DNA of 64,000 nt from Cohnella phaseoli (GCF_003386235.1 NZ_QRDZ01000023.1:105445-169444); one strand, 5' to 3'. Positions 44,701 through 53,168 are shown, numbered from the stretch's first letter. Notes: generated from the letters alone by a model not told the origin. A program made the numbers and translations.

Positions 44701-46115
44701 TCAGCATCGCGAAGGGCAAACACCATTTTGTCAGTCGGTTCGCTGACCAGCATCCAGAAGCCCAGCACATCTTGAGAAGACAGATTGGCGGACAGGCTCT
44801 TGGCCGCAGTATAGTAATCGGCTGTTCCGTCGTTGTCGTTCGGAACCTGGAAGGTGATGGAGGCTCTGGATGCGTCGCGATAATTGTTCGTATTCAAGAT
44901 GACGCTCGAGCCCGGCGGCGTCGTCCATCCGCCGAGCCCGTCGAACGATTCGAGCATCATGCGGTCCTTGGTCTTGACAGCCCGAATGTCGTCGATGTAA
45001 ATATCGGTATTGACGCCGACCGGCAGCTCTGAATCCCGGGTTACGAAGACGATTTCCTTCATCCGATCGAAGTTCAGAATGCCGTCGCCCCCGACGATCG
45101 TCCCTGGGTCCTCGCGGAACGAAATTGTGCCCTTGTACCACTTGCCCGCAAGCAGCGTGCCTCCCGCCGTCGGGAACATTTTCGCCAGATTGAATTCTTC
45201 CGAGGTCTGGTCTGTATCGGTTATTCGCACGTTGAAGAAGGTGAGGTTCTGCATCGGCTTAATCCAGTAAGTCAGCTCGTAGTACCCCGTCAAGTCGAAG
45301 TTGACGTTCGTCCTGTACAAGACCGGATACTCGACAATGCCGTTGTTATTGTTCGATACCGTGTACTTGATGCTGGAATTACCCTGTTTTACCTGTGTCG
45401 TCGAGAGCGCGCGACTGGAGCCAAGCGTCGTGTTCCAAGCGGCTATGGAATCCATGGCATCGATTTGAGCTGTGTCGTAGAGATCCGAATCGGCGTAAAA
45501 GTTCAGCTCATCGATATAGAAATTGACCTGCTCCGACTTCATGTTGACCGATCGTCCGTCCGCGGAGGAGAACGAGATTTGCTCGATGGCGTCGTAGTTC
45601 ATCGTGCCGTTGCCGCCGCTCACGGCTCCGTCGTATTCCTTGAAATGCCACCAGGCCTGCAGCCACCTGTCCGGTCTAACCTCCGAAGGGAGATGTGCGC
45701 TCCGCAGCACATGAGACAGCTTAACCGTGCTGACTGTTCCGTCGGTATCCCGCAAAGAAATCTCCAGCAGCGGATCGAGCGCATCCGTCTGAAGCCAGAA
45801 AGAGAGGACATCGTGATTCGAGAGATTCTGAGGAGATGCATAGGTTTTGGCGATCGAGACGGGATCCGCAACGCCGTCGTTGTCGTCCGTAATTCTGAAA
45901 TTCATGCTGTACGAGCCTTGGAACACCCGATCCTCGCCGGGATAAGCGCTAAGCATTCCATTGGCCGGGTTCGACAGCGTCCAATCGCTTACGTCTTCCA
46001 TGTCGTCGGCGAGCAGCTGCGCGGCGCTTGCCGTTCGTTCCCCGTACGGCGGAGCAGGGCACGCCCCGGTAATCGCAACCATTCCTGCCAAAAGCAATTT
46101 CAGACTTTTCCTCAT
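41736..46115 (-). CDS. Giant secreted modular protein with catalytic-like barrel and four CBM-like modules
   Basis: About 1459 residues from ATG 46115 (GAGGGA suitably spaced; other ATGs at 46121 and 46166). The signal peptide probably ends at TASAAQ. Residues ~36-208, 218-380, 388-549 and 1039-1196 are four homologous modules, each with an NDNDG-like strand and GG(N/D)G-X5-(Y/F)-style motif near its end. Residues ~553-873 look like a barrel domain (FKIGMYQHS, HGVDFIVSHVDHRGDA, GIAFFTYDGDDW). Three Ig-like repeats with AGNWGP or RGKWGP signatures follow, the first split by the fourth module. It is in the same operon direction as the fourth importer and should act on its polymer. The catalytic family is unknown. 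Confidence 0.7.
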   Translation of the reverse strand: MRKSLKLLLAGMVAITGACPAPPYGERTASAAQLLADDMEDVSDWTLSNPANGMLSAYPGEDRVFQGSYSMNFRITDDNDGVADPVSIAKTYASPQNLSNHDVLSFWLQTDALDPLLEISLRDTDGTVSTVKLSHVLRSAHLPSEVRPDRWLQAWWHFKEYDGAVSGGNGTMNYDAIEQISFSSADGRSVNMKSEQVNFYIDELNFYADSDLYDTAQIDAMDSIAAWNTTLGSSRALSTTQVKQGNSSIKYTVSNNNNGIVEYPVLYRTNVNFDLTGYYELTYWIKPMQNLTFFNVRITDTDQTSEEFNLAKMFPTAGGTLLAGKWYKGTISFREDPGTIVGGDGILNFDRMKEIVFVTRDSELPVGVNTDIYIDDIRAVKTKDRMMLESFDGLGGWTTPPGSSVILNTNNYRDASRASITFQVPNDNDGTADYYTAAKSLSANLSSQDVLGFWMLVSEPTDKMVFALRDADGTANYIRLDSVLWGSQLVAGNWWHIEWPFKTQTDEIAGGNGTMDYANITGFEVIIDDNTLVRGIGGNYYSFDNLEAMTSKEWARSREDVPMLAPTSHDYAADDFKIGMYQHSIVQTEQTLHDMARHGVDFIVSHVDHRGDATTKHADLADKLGLKVVRQAFPVANDNSLDHAGLDALAVNDSNQTFLYDPTNRIVSYLNANELEVYWPNKLQPNAAGDYSYYADQARANDAAKGVDRRVNTHHINYLWYDTGEDQPWYMDWSTLGNYGGFQWTDRLKQTAWRMGKTNATNTQSWSPSKLVTNMSDRIYRHVGDAPLNLDEIADFKDSLWTNFEGGLSGIAFFTYDGDDWANEWNFVDNDGNPMNDRRWAAVSDISKQIRAAEGKPYAEKLYPRSFDVVNRGSVAVSALAAPSDAPVVSVTFEYNDGTNDAWTPIGTTASSPFTVNWNTSGLDSSKKYFVRATSFDGTHYSVADTSYSVSVAAASGGPIVSAAVVSSNPTNGAAALSLSATATSSGQPIAKVQYYVDTVQKPGQGIDLAAADGAFDSVNEGAAATIDIPALAATEPIMIDDMSDIADWSGTAARSLDAGSLRLDVSNDNNGIADPLTAVKDFGVSLQNFSGLDTLSFWLKAATSPLEQMQIKLADADGTVLEASMPTYYGESRFPSDQWQNIRWNFRENYDSIAGGNGVFDYGSVKSVEFVLDDSTLPATGTKQTLYVDHIRAFAETRWQEQTTPIVYVRAMDAAGNWGPTQSVKVNVTKSSSGDMQGPATIVAGTNPRGITDGLDVILLTANVDDGVDNRGGSRIAAAEYFIDAPGANGSGTPMNAVDGSFDAMSESLTAVLSVAGWAENSEHTIYIHGQDEAGNWGPFYTEKIVKTSAQGPRIQNAAAAPRETQGSPTVTIRALADETDTGWGTITAAEYFVDSVGFEGSGTPMAAHDGTFSARTEQATAQINVSSWTPGYHTVYVRAQDSRGKWGPPKAIAVRKN

Positions 46116-46182
46116 TCTCATTCCCTCGCTTTGTCGTGGATTGATCCTGCACAGTTCCGTCTTCAAGCCAGCGGTTCAGCGC

Positions 46183-47019
46183 TCACCCCTTCATCGCTCC
46201 CATCGTCGCGCCTTCCATAATCCTTCTCTGAAACACAATATAGAAAATAATGGAAGGAATCATGACAATCATGACGCCGGCGAACATCGTCACCCAATCG
46301 GACGTGTACTGCATCTTCATGTTCGCCTGGTACATGTTGACCCCAATCGTATACTTGGCCGGATCGGACAAGTAAATGAACGGTCCGAGGAAGTTGTTGT
46401 ACAAGCCCAGAAACTTGAAAATTGCCACGGTTACGATTCCCGGCATCGATAACGGCACGATGATTTTCCAGAACGTCTGGAACAGCGTCGCTCCGTCCAT
46501 GTGCGCGCTTTCCTCCAAGTCCTTCGGCAAGGAGGACATGAAGCCGCCGAGCAGCATAAGAAAAAACACGTTCTCTCCGAAGCTGTCCAGGACGATCAGC
46601 CCCGTCAGACTATTCGTTAAACTAAGCGACTTCATCAAGACGTACTGCGGCACAAGCGCGTTGACCCCCGGAAGGAACAGCGACAGCATAACGAGTCCCC
46701 AAATGAACTTCCTTCCCTTGAACTTCATGCGGGTCAAAGCGTATGCGTTAAGCGTCGTGAGGAACGTTCCCAGCACAAGCCCCACGCCGACGTAATAGAC
46801 CGTATTCAGCAGAGATTTGCCGATGCCGTACCCGTTCCAGGCTTTCGTATAGTTGCTCCAATTCAGGGTAGAGGGCAAAGCCCAAATATTCTGGAAAAAG
46901 TCGACGTTCGTTCTAAGCGACTGATAGAAAATCCACGCCACCGGAAATAAAATCGACAACGCCCACAAAAATAGGATCCCTCTCCAGAATCCGTCGGCTA
47001 GCGTTCTTCGTTCGGCCAT
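46183..47019 (-). CDS. ABC sugar importer permease, MalG/UgpE type (fourth system)
   Basis: 278 residues with about six spans. The EAA loop reads EESAHMDGATLFQTFWKI, followed by VPLSMPG, and the C-terminus is IMEGATMGAMKG. AAGGAGG precedes ATG 47019. It is shorter than the YtcP-type permeases elsewhere in the window and belongs to the MalG-like branch, so this cluster was probably assembled independently. It lies 24 bp behind the partner permease. Confidence 0.92.
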   Translation of the reverse strand: MAERRTLADGFWRGILFLWALSILFPVAWIFYQSLRTNVDFFQNIWALPSTLNWSNYTKAWNGYGIGKSLLNTVYYVGVGLVLGTFLTTLNAYALTRMKFKGRKFIWGLVMLSLFLPGVNALVPQYVLMKSLSLTNSLTGLIVLDSFGENVFFLMLLGGFMSSLPKDLEESAHMDGATLFQTFWKIIVPLSMPGIVTVAIFKFLGLYNNFLGPFIYLSDPAKYTIGVNMYQANMKMQYTSDWVTMFAGVMIVMIPSIIFYIVFQRRIMEGATMGAMKG

Positions 47020-47043
47020 TCTGTCAAAGCCTCCTTTCTTATG

Positions 47044-47979
47044 CTAGAATTCTACTTCCTTCTCGGGATATGCTTTATCGATGATCAGCTTCGCGCCGAC
47101 CAGAATGACGAACAGAAGCATCCCTACGGCGGACGCGTACCCGTAACTGTGCGCTTCCTTGCCGAAGGCCAGATTGAACATGTACAGGCCGGCTACGTCC
47201 GTCGAGCCTTCGGGACCGCCGTTCGTCAAAATCATAATGACCTCGAAGCCCTTTAGCGTGCCGAGAACGACGAACACGACGCACACCCGGATGACGTTGC
47301 GGATAAGCGGAATCGTGATGCGGAACAGAATCGTCATCGGCCTCGCTCCTTCCAGATGAGCGGCTTCGTACAGCGATTTCGGAATCGCGCTTATCGCGTT
47401 GATGAAGATGACAACGTAAAGACCGACGCCTCCCCACACCATCGGGATCACGAGCGCCCAGATGGCCGTTCTGGAATCCCCAAGCCAGTAGAAATCGTTC
47501 ATATCGAGCCCGAACAACTCCAGGAAGCCGTTCAGCAAGCCGAACGTTCCGTCGAAAATAAACGACCATAGCAGGGCCACGACGACGGTCGACAGCACGT
47601 TCGTAAAAAAGTAAACGACTTTGTAGAACGCGTTCTCCCTGTACGACTTATTGTTCAGTAAATAAGCGAGCAGCAGCGAGATAAGAACGGTCAGAACGGG
47701 TACGACAACGATATAAATGAGATTGTGGTACAACGCTCGCCAGACGAAATGATCCTTGAACAGGTAGGCATAGTTATCAAGACCGACGAACTTGGCGTCC
47801 GTTAATCCGTCCCACTCCAGCAAGGAGTAGTAGACGGACATGATGTTCGGGTACAAGGTGAATAAAACATATCCGAGCAAAGACGGCGCGATTGCAACGA
47901 TCAGGAAAACGGCTTTCTGTTTGGCGGCTTTGCCGGAACCGTGAGGTTTCCGCGACAAGGGTGCTTGACCGGCATTCAA
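47044..47979 (-). CDS. ABC sugar importer permease, MalF/UgpA type (fourth system)
   Basis: 311 residues with six spans. The EAA loop reads YEAAHLEGARPMTILFRI, with EG instead of the usual DG. The start is TTG at 47979, with GGGGA upstream; the overlapping ATG is in another frame. It lies between the binding protein (48085) and the second permease (46183). A stem-loop at 48016-48039 separates it from the binding-protein gene. Confidence 0.9.
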   Translation of the reverse strand: MNAGQAPLSRKPHGSGKAAKQKAVFLIVAIAPSLLGYVLFTLYPNIMSVYYSLLEWDGLTDAKFVGLDNYAYLFKDHFVWRALYHNLIYIVVVPVLTVLISLLLAYLLNNKSYRENAFYKVVYFFTNVLSTVVVALLWSFIFDGTFGLLNGFLELFGLDMNDFYWLGDSRTAIWALVIPMVWGGVGLYVVIFINAISAIPKSLYEAAHLEGARPMTILFRITIPLIRNVIRVCVVFVVLGTLKGFEVIMILTNGGPEGSTDVAGLYMFNLAFGKEAHSYGYASAVGMLLFVILVGAKLIIDKAYPEKEVEF

Positions 47980-48015
47980 CTCTGGTAATCCCCTTTCGCA
48001 ATAAAATTAAACGAA

Positions 48016-48039
48016 CGGGAGGAAGATGGCTTCCTCCCG
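48016..48039 (-). terminator. Stem-loop between binding protein and permeases (partial terminator)
   Basis: CGGGAGGAAG, loop ATGG, CTTCCTCCCG is a perfect 10-bp hairpin. The minus strand continues TTCGTTTAATTTTATT. Such a hairpin after the first gene would give more binding protein than permease. Confidence 0.6.
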
Positions 48040-48084
48040 AACGAACCTTTCCGCGCGTCATCCGCGCGCCCGATTGAATATGGC

Positions 48085-49578
48085 TTACGACTTCGGACGA
48101 TCCTTCTCGATCGCGGTCTGCTTCAGCTTCTCCGCTTCTTCAAGCACGGGAGCCGGGTCCTTCTTGCCGGTGGCTACGGCTGTAATGAGCTCGCTCAGCA
48201 TTTTATCCGCCGTGCCGTTCTCCGGACTGGTCAAGCCGAAGTCGCGGCGATAAGAAATGTACTGCACGTTACGTGCCGACGAGTAGGCCATAACAGCCGC
48301 TTGCGTCGGCTGAAGCTTCTCAGTACGGGCGGCATCGTCTCCGAAATCGAGACGCGCCGGGTAAGCTCCCGCTTCGGAGGCAATCGCAGTCTGGATGTCG
48401 AAATCGTACAGGCTAATTACGAACTCCTTGGCCCATTGTTTGTTGAGCTCGGGCTTGTTCTTCCAGATCATGAAGGCGATATCGGAGATTCCGGAATTGA
48501 CGAAGATCGTCTGATTAACGTCGTTCACCGCCGGAACCGCCATGAATCCCCAAGTGAAGCCTTCCGGAGTGGCGTTCTTCATCTCGTTGCCGACCCAATC
48601 GCCTGTCGCGACAAGCGCAGCCTTATGCTGCAGCACTTGCATTTGCGATTGCGTATGGTTCAACGCCGCTACCCCCGACGGAAAATACCCCTTCTTGCCG
48701 AAATCGTACATTCTGCTCCAGGCCTCTTTATTTTCCGGCGTCGTCAGCTGCGGACCGGTGAAGCTACGGAAGTTCTGGAGGTAGGTATCGAAATTGCCGT
48801 TAGCCTTAGCCAAGTCGAATTGCAGGATGTTGAAGACGTAATCCGTCAAGTAACCCGAATAGACCCCCGGGAACGTAATCGGAATGACGCCGTCGGACTT
48901 GATCTGATCGAGCAGGGCGACGAACTCGTCCCATGTCGCCGGATTTTTGTTCCAGCCTTTCTCTTCGAACAGCTTCTGATCGAAGAACAGTCCCGCCGTA
49001 TATCCGGCTACTGGCAATCTTGCCGTATAGCCGAGGCTGACGGTAGCCTCGTAAGCGTCGTCGGAAATCACGGAGCGCAGCGTCTTGCCCGACTCGCCCG
49101 GCAGCTCCCGCTCCCATAAGTCGTCGAGCGGTTCCAGCTTCCCGGCGGTGACCAGCCGCTCGTGCTGATTGGCGCCGGAGAAACGCGGAATAAACAGGTC
49201 GAACATATCGTTGTCGTCGCCCGCGGCGATCTTCGGTTCGAGAATCGTCTCCAGCGTAGGAGAAGAAGTGATGTCGAACTCCACGTTCGGGTATTTCGCC
49301 GTAAATTTCTCGACCGCTCGGTCCATCCAGGCGCGACCGGAGCCGCTCTCCCAATAGCCCATCTTCAGCGTAACCTTCTCGCTCTTGGACAAGCCGTTCT
49401 CCGGGTATACGTCGGATTCTGCGGAACCGCTTGCCGAGCTTGAGGCGCTTGCCGACGAAGCCGGTGCGGACTCGGGTGCCGACGAGCTTGCCGACGGCTT
49501 GTCGTTATTGCCCGAGCATCCCGCCAGCAGAACGGCGAACGTAACAAGTACGGAAGTTAATGCGTTGACCTTTTTCAT
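48085..49578 (-). CDS. ABC importer sugar-binding lipoprotein (fourth system)
   Basis: About 497 residues. ATG 49578 (GGGGGG upstream) starts MKKVNALTS, a hydrophobic core and lipobox LAGC (Cys ~20). The reading frame runs on to 49812, but those 78 Arg-rich residues precede the signal peptide and overlap the oxidoreductase gene in another frame, so they are not translated. It has a Ser/Ala-rich tether and is the second gene of the LacI-controlled unit. Smaller than the other three binding proteins, it fits the MalE/UgpB-like CUT1 group. Confidence 0.92.
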   Translation of the reverse strand: MKKVNALTSVLVTFAVLLAGCSGNNDKPSASSSAPESAPASSASASSSASGSAESDVYPENGLSKSEKVTLKMGYWESGSGRAWMDRAVEKFTAKYPNVEFDITSSPTLETILEPKIAAGDDNDMFDLFIPRFSGANQHERLVTAGKLEPLDDLWERELPGESGKTLRSVISDDAYEATVSLGYTARLPVAGYTAGLFFDQKLFEEKGWNKNPATWDEFVALLDQIKSDGVIPITFPGVYSGYLTDYVFNILQFDLAKANGNFDTYLQNFRSFTGPQLTTPENKEAWSRMYDFGKKGYFPSGVAALNHTQSQMQVLQHKAALVATGDWVGNEMKNATPEGFTWGFMAVPAVNDVNQTIFVNSGISDIAFMIWKNKPELNKQWAKEFVISLYDFDIQTAIASEAGAYPARLDFGDDAARTEKLQPTQAAVMAYSSARNVQYISYRRDFGLTSPENGTADKMLSELITAVATGKKDPAPVLEEAEKLKQTAIEKDRPKS

Positions 49579-50864
49579 TGTGTTGACCCCCCAATTAAGT
49601 TTCTTTCCATGATCAAGACGGAATGACCGTCTTCCAGCCTGGAACGCTCCGCGGCGAAAGCCATCAGATGGCTTTGCACCGAAGCTCCCGCGGAGGTCAG
49701 CCCTTGTCCGCTTTCGCGTCGCCGGCTGCGCACATCCTTCAGAAACTCGCGCACCAACCCTTCGTCGCCGCCTCCGTGTCCGCCCTCTTCGACGGATACG
49801 GGCACTAGACACCCTTCCTCCCCGAACGGATATAACGCGATTTCGCCCTTTTCCATGCAGCCTCTGATCTCGCCCAAGGTTCCCATGATCTGGACCGTTC
49901 GGGAGATGTCGTGCGAGAAGCCGGACATCGTGAACGAAGCCGTAACGCCTTCTTCGAATTCCATGTTGACGACCTGATGGTCAACGACGTTGTTGTCGCA
50001 GCGGTAAACGCAGCGCCCGAACGGACCTTCCCGCAATGCTTGCCTTACGGCTTCCGGCGACGGATCGTTGGCAATGAAACGCGTCCATTCCTGCGTCTCA
50101 GCTTCTTCGTAAATGCGGATCGCCGAGTACGGACACCGTCTTTCGACGGCGCAGCCATCCGTGCAGCGGATCGTCGAACCCGGAGGAGCGTGCTCTGGGC
50201 GGAAATGCAGCAAGGAGCCGTAGGAGCTGATTTTCAAGCACCTCTTGTCGATCAACCAGGACAGAATGTCCATGTCGTGGCAGGACTTCTGCAGAATCAT
50301 CGGGCTTGTCTCCTCCGACCTGCTCCAGTTGCCGCGTACGAAGCTATGCGCCATATGAAAGTATCCGACATTCTCGCTTAATTGCACGGATACGACCCGG
50401 CCGACCCTCCCGGAGACGATCAGTTCCTTGATTTTGGACCAGAATGGCGTGTACCGCAAAACATGGCTGACTATAAGCAATCGGTTATGCTTGACCGAAG
50501 CCTCGGCCATCCCGATCACTTCGTCGATATCCGGGGACATCGGTTTTTCCAATAATACGTCATACCCTAGTGCCAAGGCTTTAAGCGTAGGTGCATAATG
50601 CATTCGGTCTTGCGTGGCGATAATCGCGATATCCGCGATCTGCCGATCTGCGAGCAGTTGTTCCCAGCTAGCGTAGAGCCTGTCGGACGAAAGCCGGTAT
50701 TCCTCCGCCGCGATGCTTCTTCGTTCACCGTCCGGCTCGGCGACCGCCACGATTTGCAACTGGTCTGGATACTTTTGCGCGTATGCGCCGTAAACGAATC
50801 TGCCCCTCGCCCCCGCGCCTACGAGCACTGCCGTAATCTGATGCACAACGCTGTTTGACCCCAC
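49575..50864 (-). CDS. Gfo/Idh/MocA-family oxidoreductase with Cys-rich insert
   Basis: 429 residues. The Rossmann nucleotide-binding motif is VLVGAGARGRF, and LLEKPM carries the family EKP motif. A Cys-rich segment IRCTDGCAVERRCPYSA is followed by GRCVYRCDN. This insert is shared by a subset of the family and may bind metal. The family oxidises or reduces sugars and inositols with NAD(P). The start is GTG 50864. The stop overlaps the ATG of the binding-protein gene (ATGA at 49575-49578), so the two are translationally coupled. It is the first gene of the operon controlled by the divergent LacI repressor. The substrate is unknown. Confidence 0.85.
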   Translation of the reverse strand: MGSNSVVHQITAVLVGAGARGRFVYGAYAQKYPDQLQIVAVAEPDGERRSIAAEEYRLSSDRLYASWEQLLADRQIADIAIIATQDRMHYAPTLKALALGYDVLLEKPMSPDIDEVIGMAEASVKHNRLLIVSHVLRYTPFWSKIKELIVSGRVGRVVSVQLSENVGYFHMAHSFVRGNWSRSEETSPMILQKSCHDMDILSWLIDKRCLKISSYGSLLHFRPEHAPPGSTIRCTDGCAVERRCPYSAIRIYEEAETQEWTRFIANDPSPEAVRQALREGPFGRCVYRCDNNVVDHQVVNMEFEEGVTASFTMSGFSHDISRTVQIMGTLGEIRGCMEKGEIALYPFGEEGCLVPVSVEEGGHGGGDEGLVREFLKDVRSRRRESGQGLTSAGASVQSHLMAFAAERSRLEDGHSVLIMERNLIGGSTQ

Positions 50865-50899
50865 CCTTCGTATGTAACGGTTTAAGCTTGATCACGGCA

Positions 50900-50929
50900 A
50901 TCATAACGTACGTTATATTTAAGTGTCAA
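50900..50929 (-). promoter_or_regulatory. Promoter and LacI-type operator of the oxidoreductase-importer operon
   Basis: On the minus strand TTGACA (50929-50924), an 18-bp spacer and TATGAT (50905-50900) form a strong promoter. The perfect palindrome ATAACGTACGTTAT (50903-50916) lies in the spacer and overlaps the -10, where a bound LacI-type repressor would block polymerase. Confidence 0.72.
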
Positions 50930-51014
50930 CGCTCTTTTTATATTTATTTTTTTGAAATGAAATCGCATTCATATTTAAAAAAAAGCATATTCAGGTTAGG
51001 ATATGGATTGAAAA

Positions 51015-51058
51015 TTGACGTTTCCTACCTATTGACGTTATAATATAACAGACGTTAT
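51015..51058 (+). promoter_or_regulatory. Promoter and operator of the LacI-type repressor gene
   Basis: TTGACG (51015-51020), an 18-bp spacer and TATAAT (51039-51044), followed immediately by ATAACAGACGTTAT (51045-51058). The latter matches the operator palindrome at 50903-50916 in 12 of 14 positions, suggesting autoregulation. Confidence 0.68.
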
Positions 51059-51089
51059 GCTTCGGACTGAAGCTGAAGGAGCCTGACTT

Positions 51090-52079
51090 ATGATTACAAA
51101 AAAAGAAATTGCGGAGCATCTCGGCATTTCGCGTACTGCCGTTTCCCTCGTGCTGAACAATACGCCCAGCAGCACGATTTCCATTGAAACCCGCAGCAAA
51201 ATTTTGCAGGCGGCCAAGGAACTCGGATATCGGGATGTCGAGAGCTCTCCCAAGCTCTGCTTCATCCTGTACGAACGGGACGCCAACGACCCGCGTTATA
51301 TGAGAGAGCTTCATCTCGTCGAACAAGCGGCCAGCCGGCACGGGTACGGCTTGATTTACATGAACGTAACGAACGCTCCTGAATCGATGGACAAGCTGCG
51401 CAAAGCGCTGGACAGTAAGGAAATCGATGGCTCTGTCGTTTCCGGCGATGTGGACGAGTATTTGATCCGGGTTTTGCGGGGGTATCCCCCCCCCTTCGTG
51501 CTCCTCGGGCTGCCTCTTAAAGACAATATCGACGATCTGAGCTACGCAATGACCGATGACGTTAAGCTTGCCTACGACGCGACTCGCTACCTCATCTCGC
51601 TCGGTCATACGCGCATAGCGCTGTTTACGGGAAGCTTGGATTACAAAATCCACCAATGCTTCTTACAAGGATTCGGCCAAGCCTATGAAGCCAGCGGCAT
51701 TACGCTCGACAAGTCGCTGATTCAGATCAGCAACGAAGAGAACGGCTACGAGCTATGCAAGCGGGCCGAGATGCTGCGGCTGGATTACACGGCCGTTTTT
51801 TGCGCCAACACCGTCATTCAATTCGGCGTCCTTCAGCGGCTGCAAGTCATGGGGGTCTCCGTTCCCGACGACGTTAGCCTGATCAGCGCGGGTTTCACCG
51901 AACTGGCGAAGGTCAGCGTCCCTCAGTTAACGACTTATTACGTGGAGGAGACGGCGAAAGCCGAAGTGGTAACGATGCTCGTCGATCTCATTAATCGGCC
52001 CGCTTCGGGGAGAAGAACCTGCAGCTTTACAGAGTTTTCCCGTCATGAGGGAGGCACGACGGGACCTCGGAAGGGCTGA
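51090..52079 (+). CDS. LacI-family transcriptional repressor
   Basis: 329 residues. The N-terminal helix-turn-helix ITKKEIAEHLGISRTAVSLV and the following hinge helix (LQAAKELGYR) are typical of LacI/GalR regulators; the rest is a periplasmic-binding-protein-like sensor core. GAAGGAG upstream of ATG 51090 supports the start. It is divergent from the oxidoreductase-importer operon and probably represses it and itself through the ATAACGTACGTTAT-type sites. The inducer should be a sugar or sugar phosphate from that system. Confidence 0.93.
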   Translation: MITKKEIAEHLGISRTAVSLVLNNTPSSTISIETRSKILQAAKELGYRDVESSPKLCFILYERDANDPRYMRELHLVEQAASRHGYGLIYMNVTNAPESMDKLRKALDSKEIDGSVVSGDVDEYLIRVLRGYPPPFVLLGLPLKDNIDDLSYAMTDDVKLAYDATRYLISLGHTRIALFTGSLDYKIHQCFLQGFGQAYEASGITLDKSLIQISNEENGYELCKRAEMLRLDYTAVFCANTVIQFGVLQRLQVMGVSVPDDVSLISAGFTELAKVSVPQLTTYYVEETAKAEVVTMLVDLINRPASGRRTCSFTEFSRHEGGTTGPRKG

Positions 52080-52107
52080 GCTCATTTTCTTAGTTCGTGT
52101 TAAGCGA

Positions 52108-52149
52108 AAGAGAGACCGTCTCGGCTATGCGGCCGTTACGGTCTCTCTT
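52108..52149. terminator. Terminator between convergent LacI and oxidoreductase genes
   Basis: AAGAGAGACCGT (52108-52119) pairs perfectly with ACGGTCTCTCTT (52138-52149), with GTTTTCTT following on the plus strand. It can serve both directions. Confidence 0.85.
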
Positions 52150-52160
52150 GTTTTCTTAGC

Positions 52161-53168
52161 TTATTCTCGAATCCCCGCCGCAATCTCGCGCCGGGCAAGC
52201 CGGAAAGAGGCTACGCCCTCTTCTAGAGGGGACACGGTAATTTCTTTGTTTTCCTCCAAGCAGCGCAGGAAGTAAAGCAGTTCGTTATAATAGCCGCCCA
52301 GCGAGGAGACGTTGCCGCCGACATCGGACGAAGCTCCGTCTTCGGGCGCGTCCCCGGCCAGCTCGGGCCGGAGATGCTCTCCCGCTTCCGTATACACGTC
52401 CAACCCGCTGGAAGTAAAGGTTACCGTCGCTTGCTCAAACTTGACGCGATAGGACATTTCGAACGGAAACCCTTCCGGATAGCCCCAGCTTCCTTCCAGG
52501 GAGACGACCGTCTTCCCGTACTTATACGTGCTGAAAATATGGTCGGCGTAACCGCCGTTATTCACCGCCGTGCTCGTCGTCGAATCCGGCTCTCCGAGCA
52601 GGTAACGTACGTAATCGACATCGTGAATGTGCAAATCAAGCGCTGCCGATCCGCTGCGTTTGCCGTCCAGCAGCCAATCGTTCCAGCCCCATGTCGGACG
52701 CGGGCTGACCCGCTTAAACACGCCGGAAATCATCGCCCCGTAGGTGCCCTCGTCCTTGAGCTTCTTCAAGTACTCGTATTCCGGCCAGAAGCGGATGCAG
52801 TGTCCGACCATCACTTTGCCGGAGGACTTCGCCTTCGCTTCGAGCAATTGCGCCGCCTCTTCCTCTTCCAAGCAAACCGGCTTCTCGATGAAAACGTCGT
52901 GTCCGCGCTCCAGCGCTTGCAGCGCATGCTTCGTATGAAGGAAAGTCGGCAGGCAGATGTCGATCGTATTGACGTCTGCTTCGCGAATCAATTGCTCGCC
53001 CGAGGAGTAGACCTTCGCCCCGAACTTCTCGGCGATCTTGGCTGCGTTGTCGGCATTGTCGTCGGCGACCGCCGTCACTTGGAAATTTGCCTTTCCGGCC
53101 AGAGCTTCGTAGCATGCGGCATGCATTTTCCCCATAAAACCCGTCCCGATTAACCCGATCTTGATCAT
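52161..53168 (-). CDS. Gfo/Idh/MocA-family oxidoreductase
   Basis: 335 residues. IGLIGTGFMGKMHA is the Rossmann nucleotide-binding motif, and IEKPVC is the family EKP motif that holds the catalytic Lys. ALDLHIHDVDYVRYL gives the usual His/Asp active-site region. Its ATG at 53168 overlaps the TGA of the isomerase gene (ATGA), so translation is coupled. Such oxidoreductase-isomerase pairs commonly handle inositols or unusual sugars; the substrate is unknown. The pair is transcribed away from an AraC regulator gene. Confidence 0.9.
   Translation of the reverse strand: MIKIGLIGTGFMGKMHAACYEALAGKANFQVTAVADDNADNAAKIAEKFGAKVYSSGEQLIREADVNTIDICLPTFLHTKHALQALERGHDVFIEKPVCLEEEEAAQLLEAKAKSSGKVMVGHCIRFWPEYEYLKKLKDEGTYGAMISGVFKRVSPRPTWGWNDWLLDGKRSGSAALDLHIHDVDYVRYLLGEPDSTTSTAVNNGGYADHIFSTYKYGKTVVSLEGSWGYPEGFPFEMSYRVKFEQATVTFTSSGLDVYTEAGEHLRPELAGDAPEDGASSDVGGNVSSLGGYYNELLYFLRCLEENKEITVSPLEEGVASFRLARREIAAGIRE

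Noticed and set aside
49579..49812. N-terminal extension of the fourth binding protein
   Set aside because: Arg-rich, lies before a perfect lipoprotein signal and overlaps the oxidoreductase gene in another frame.
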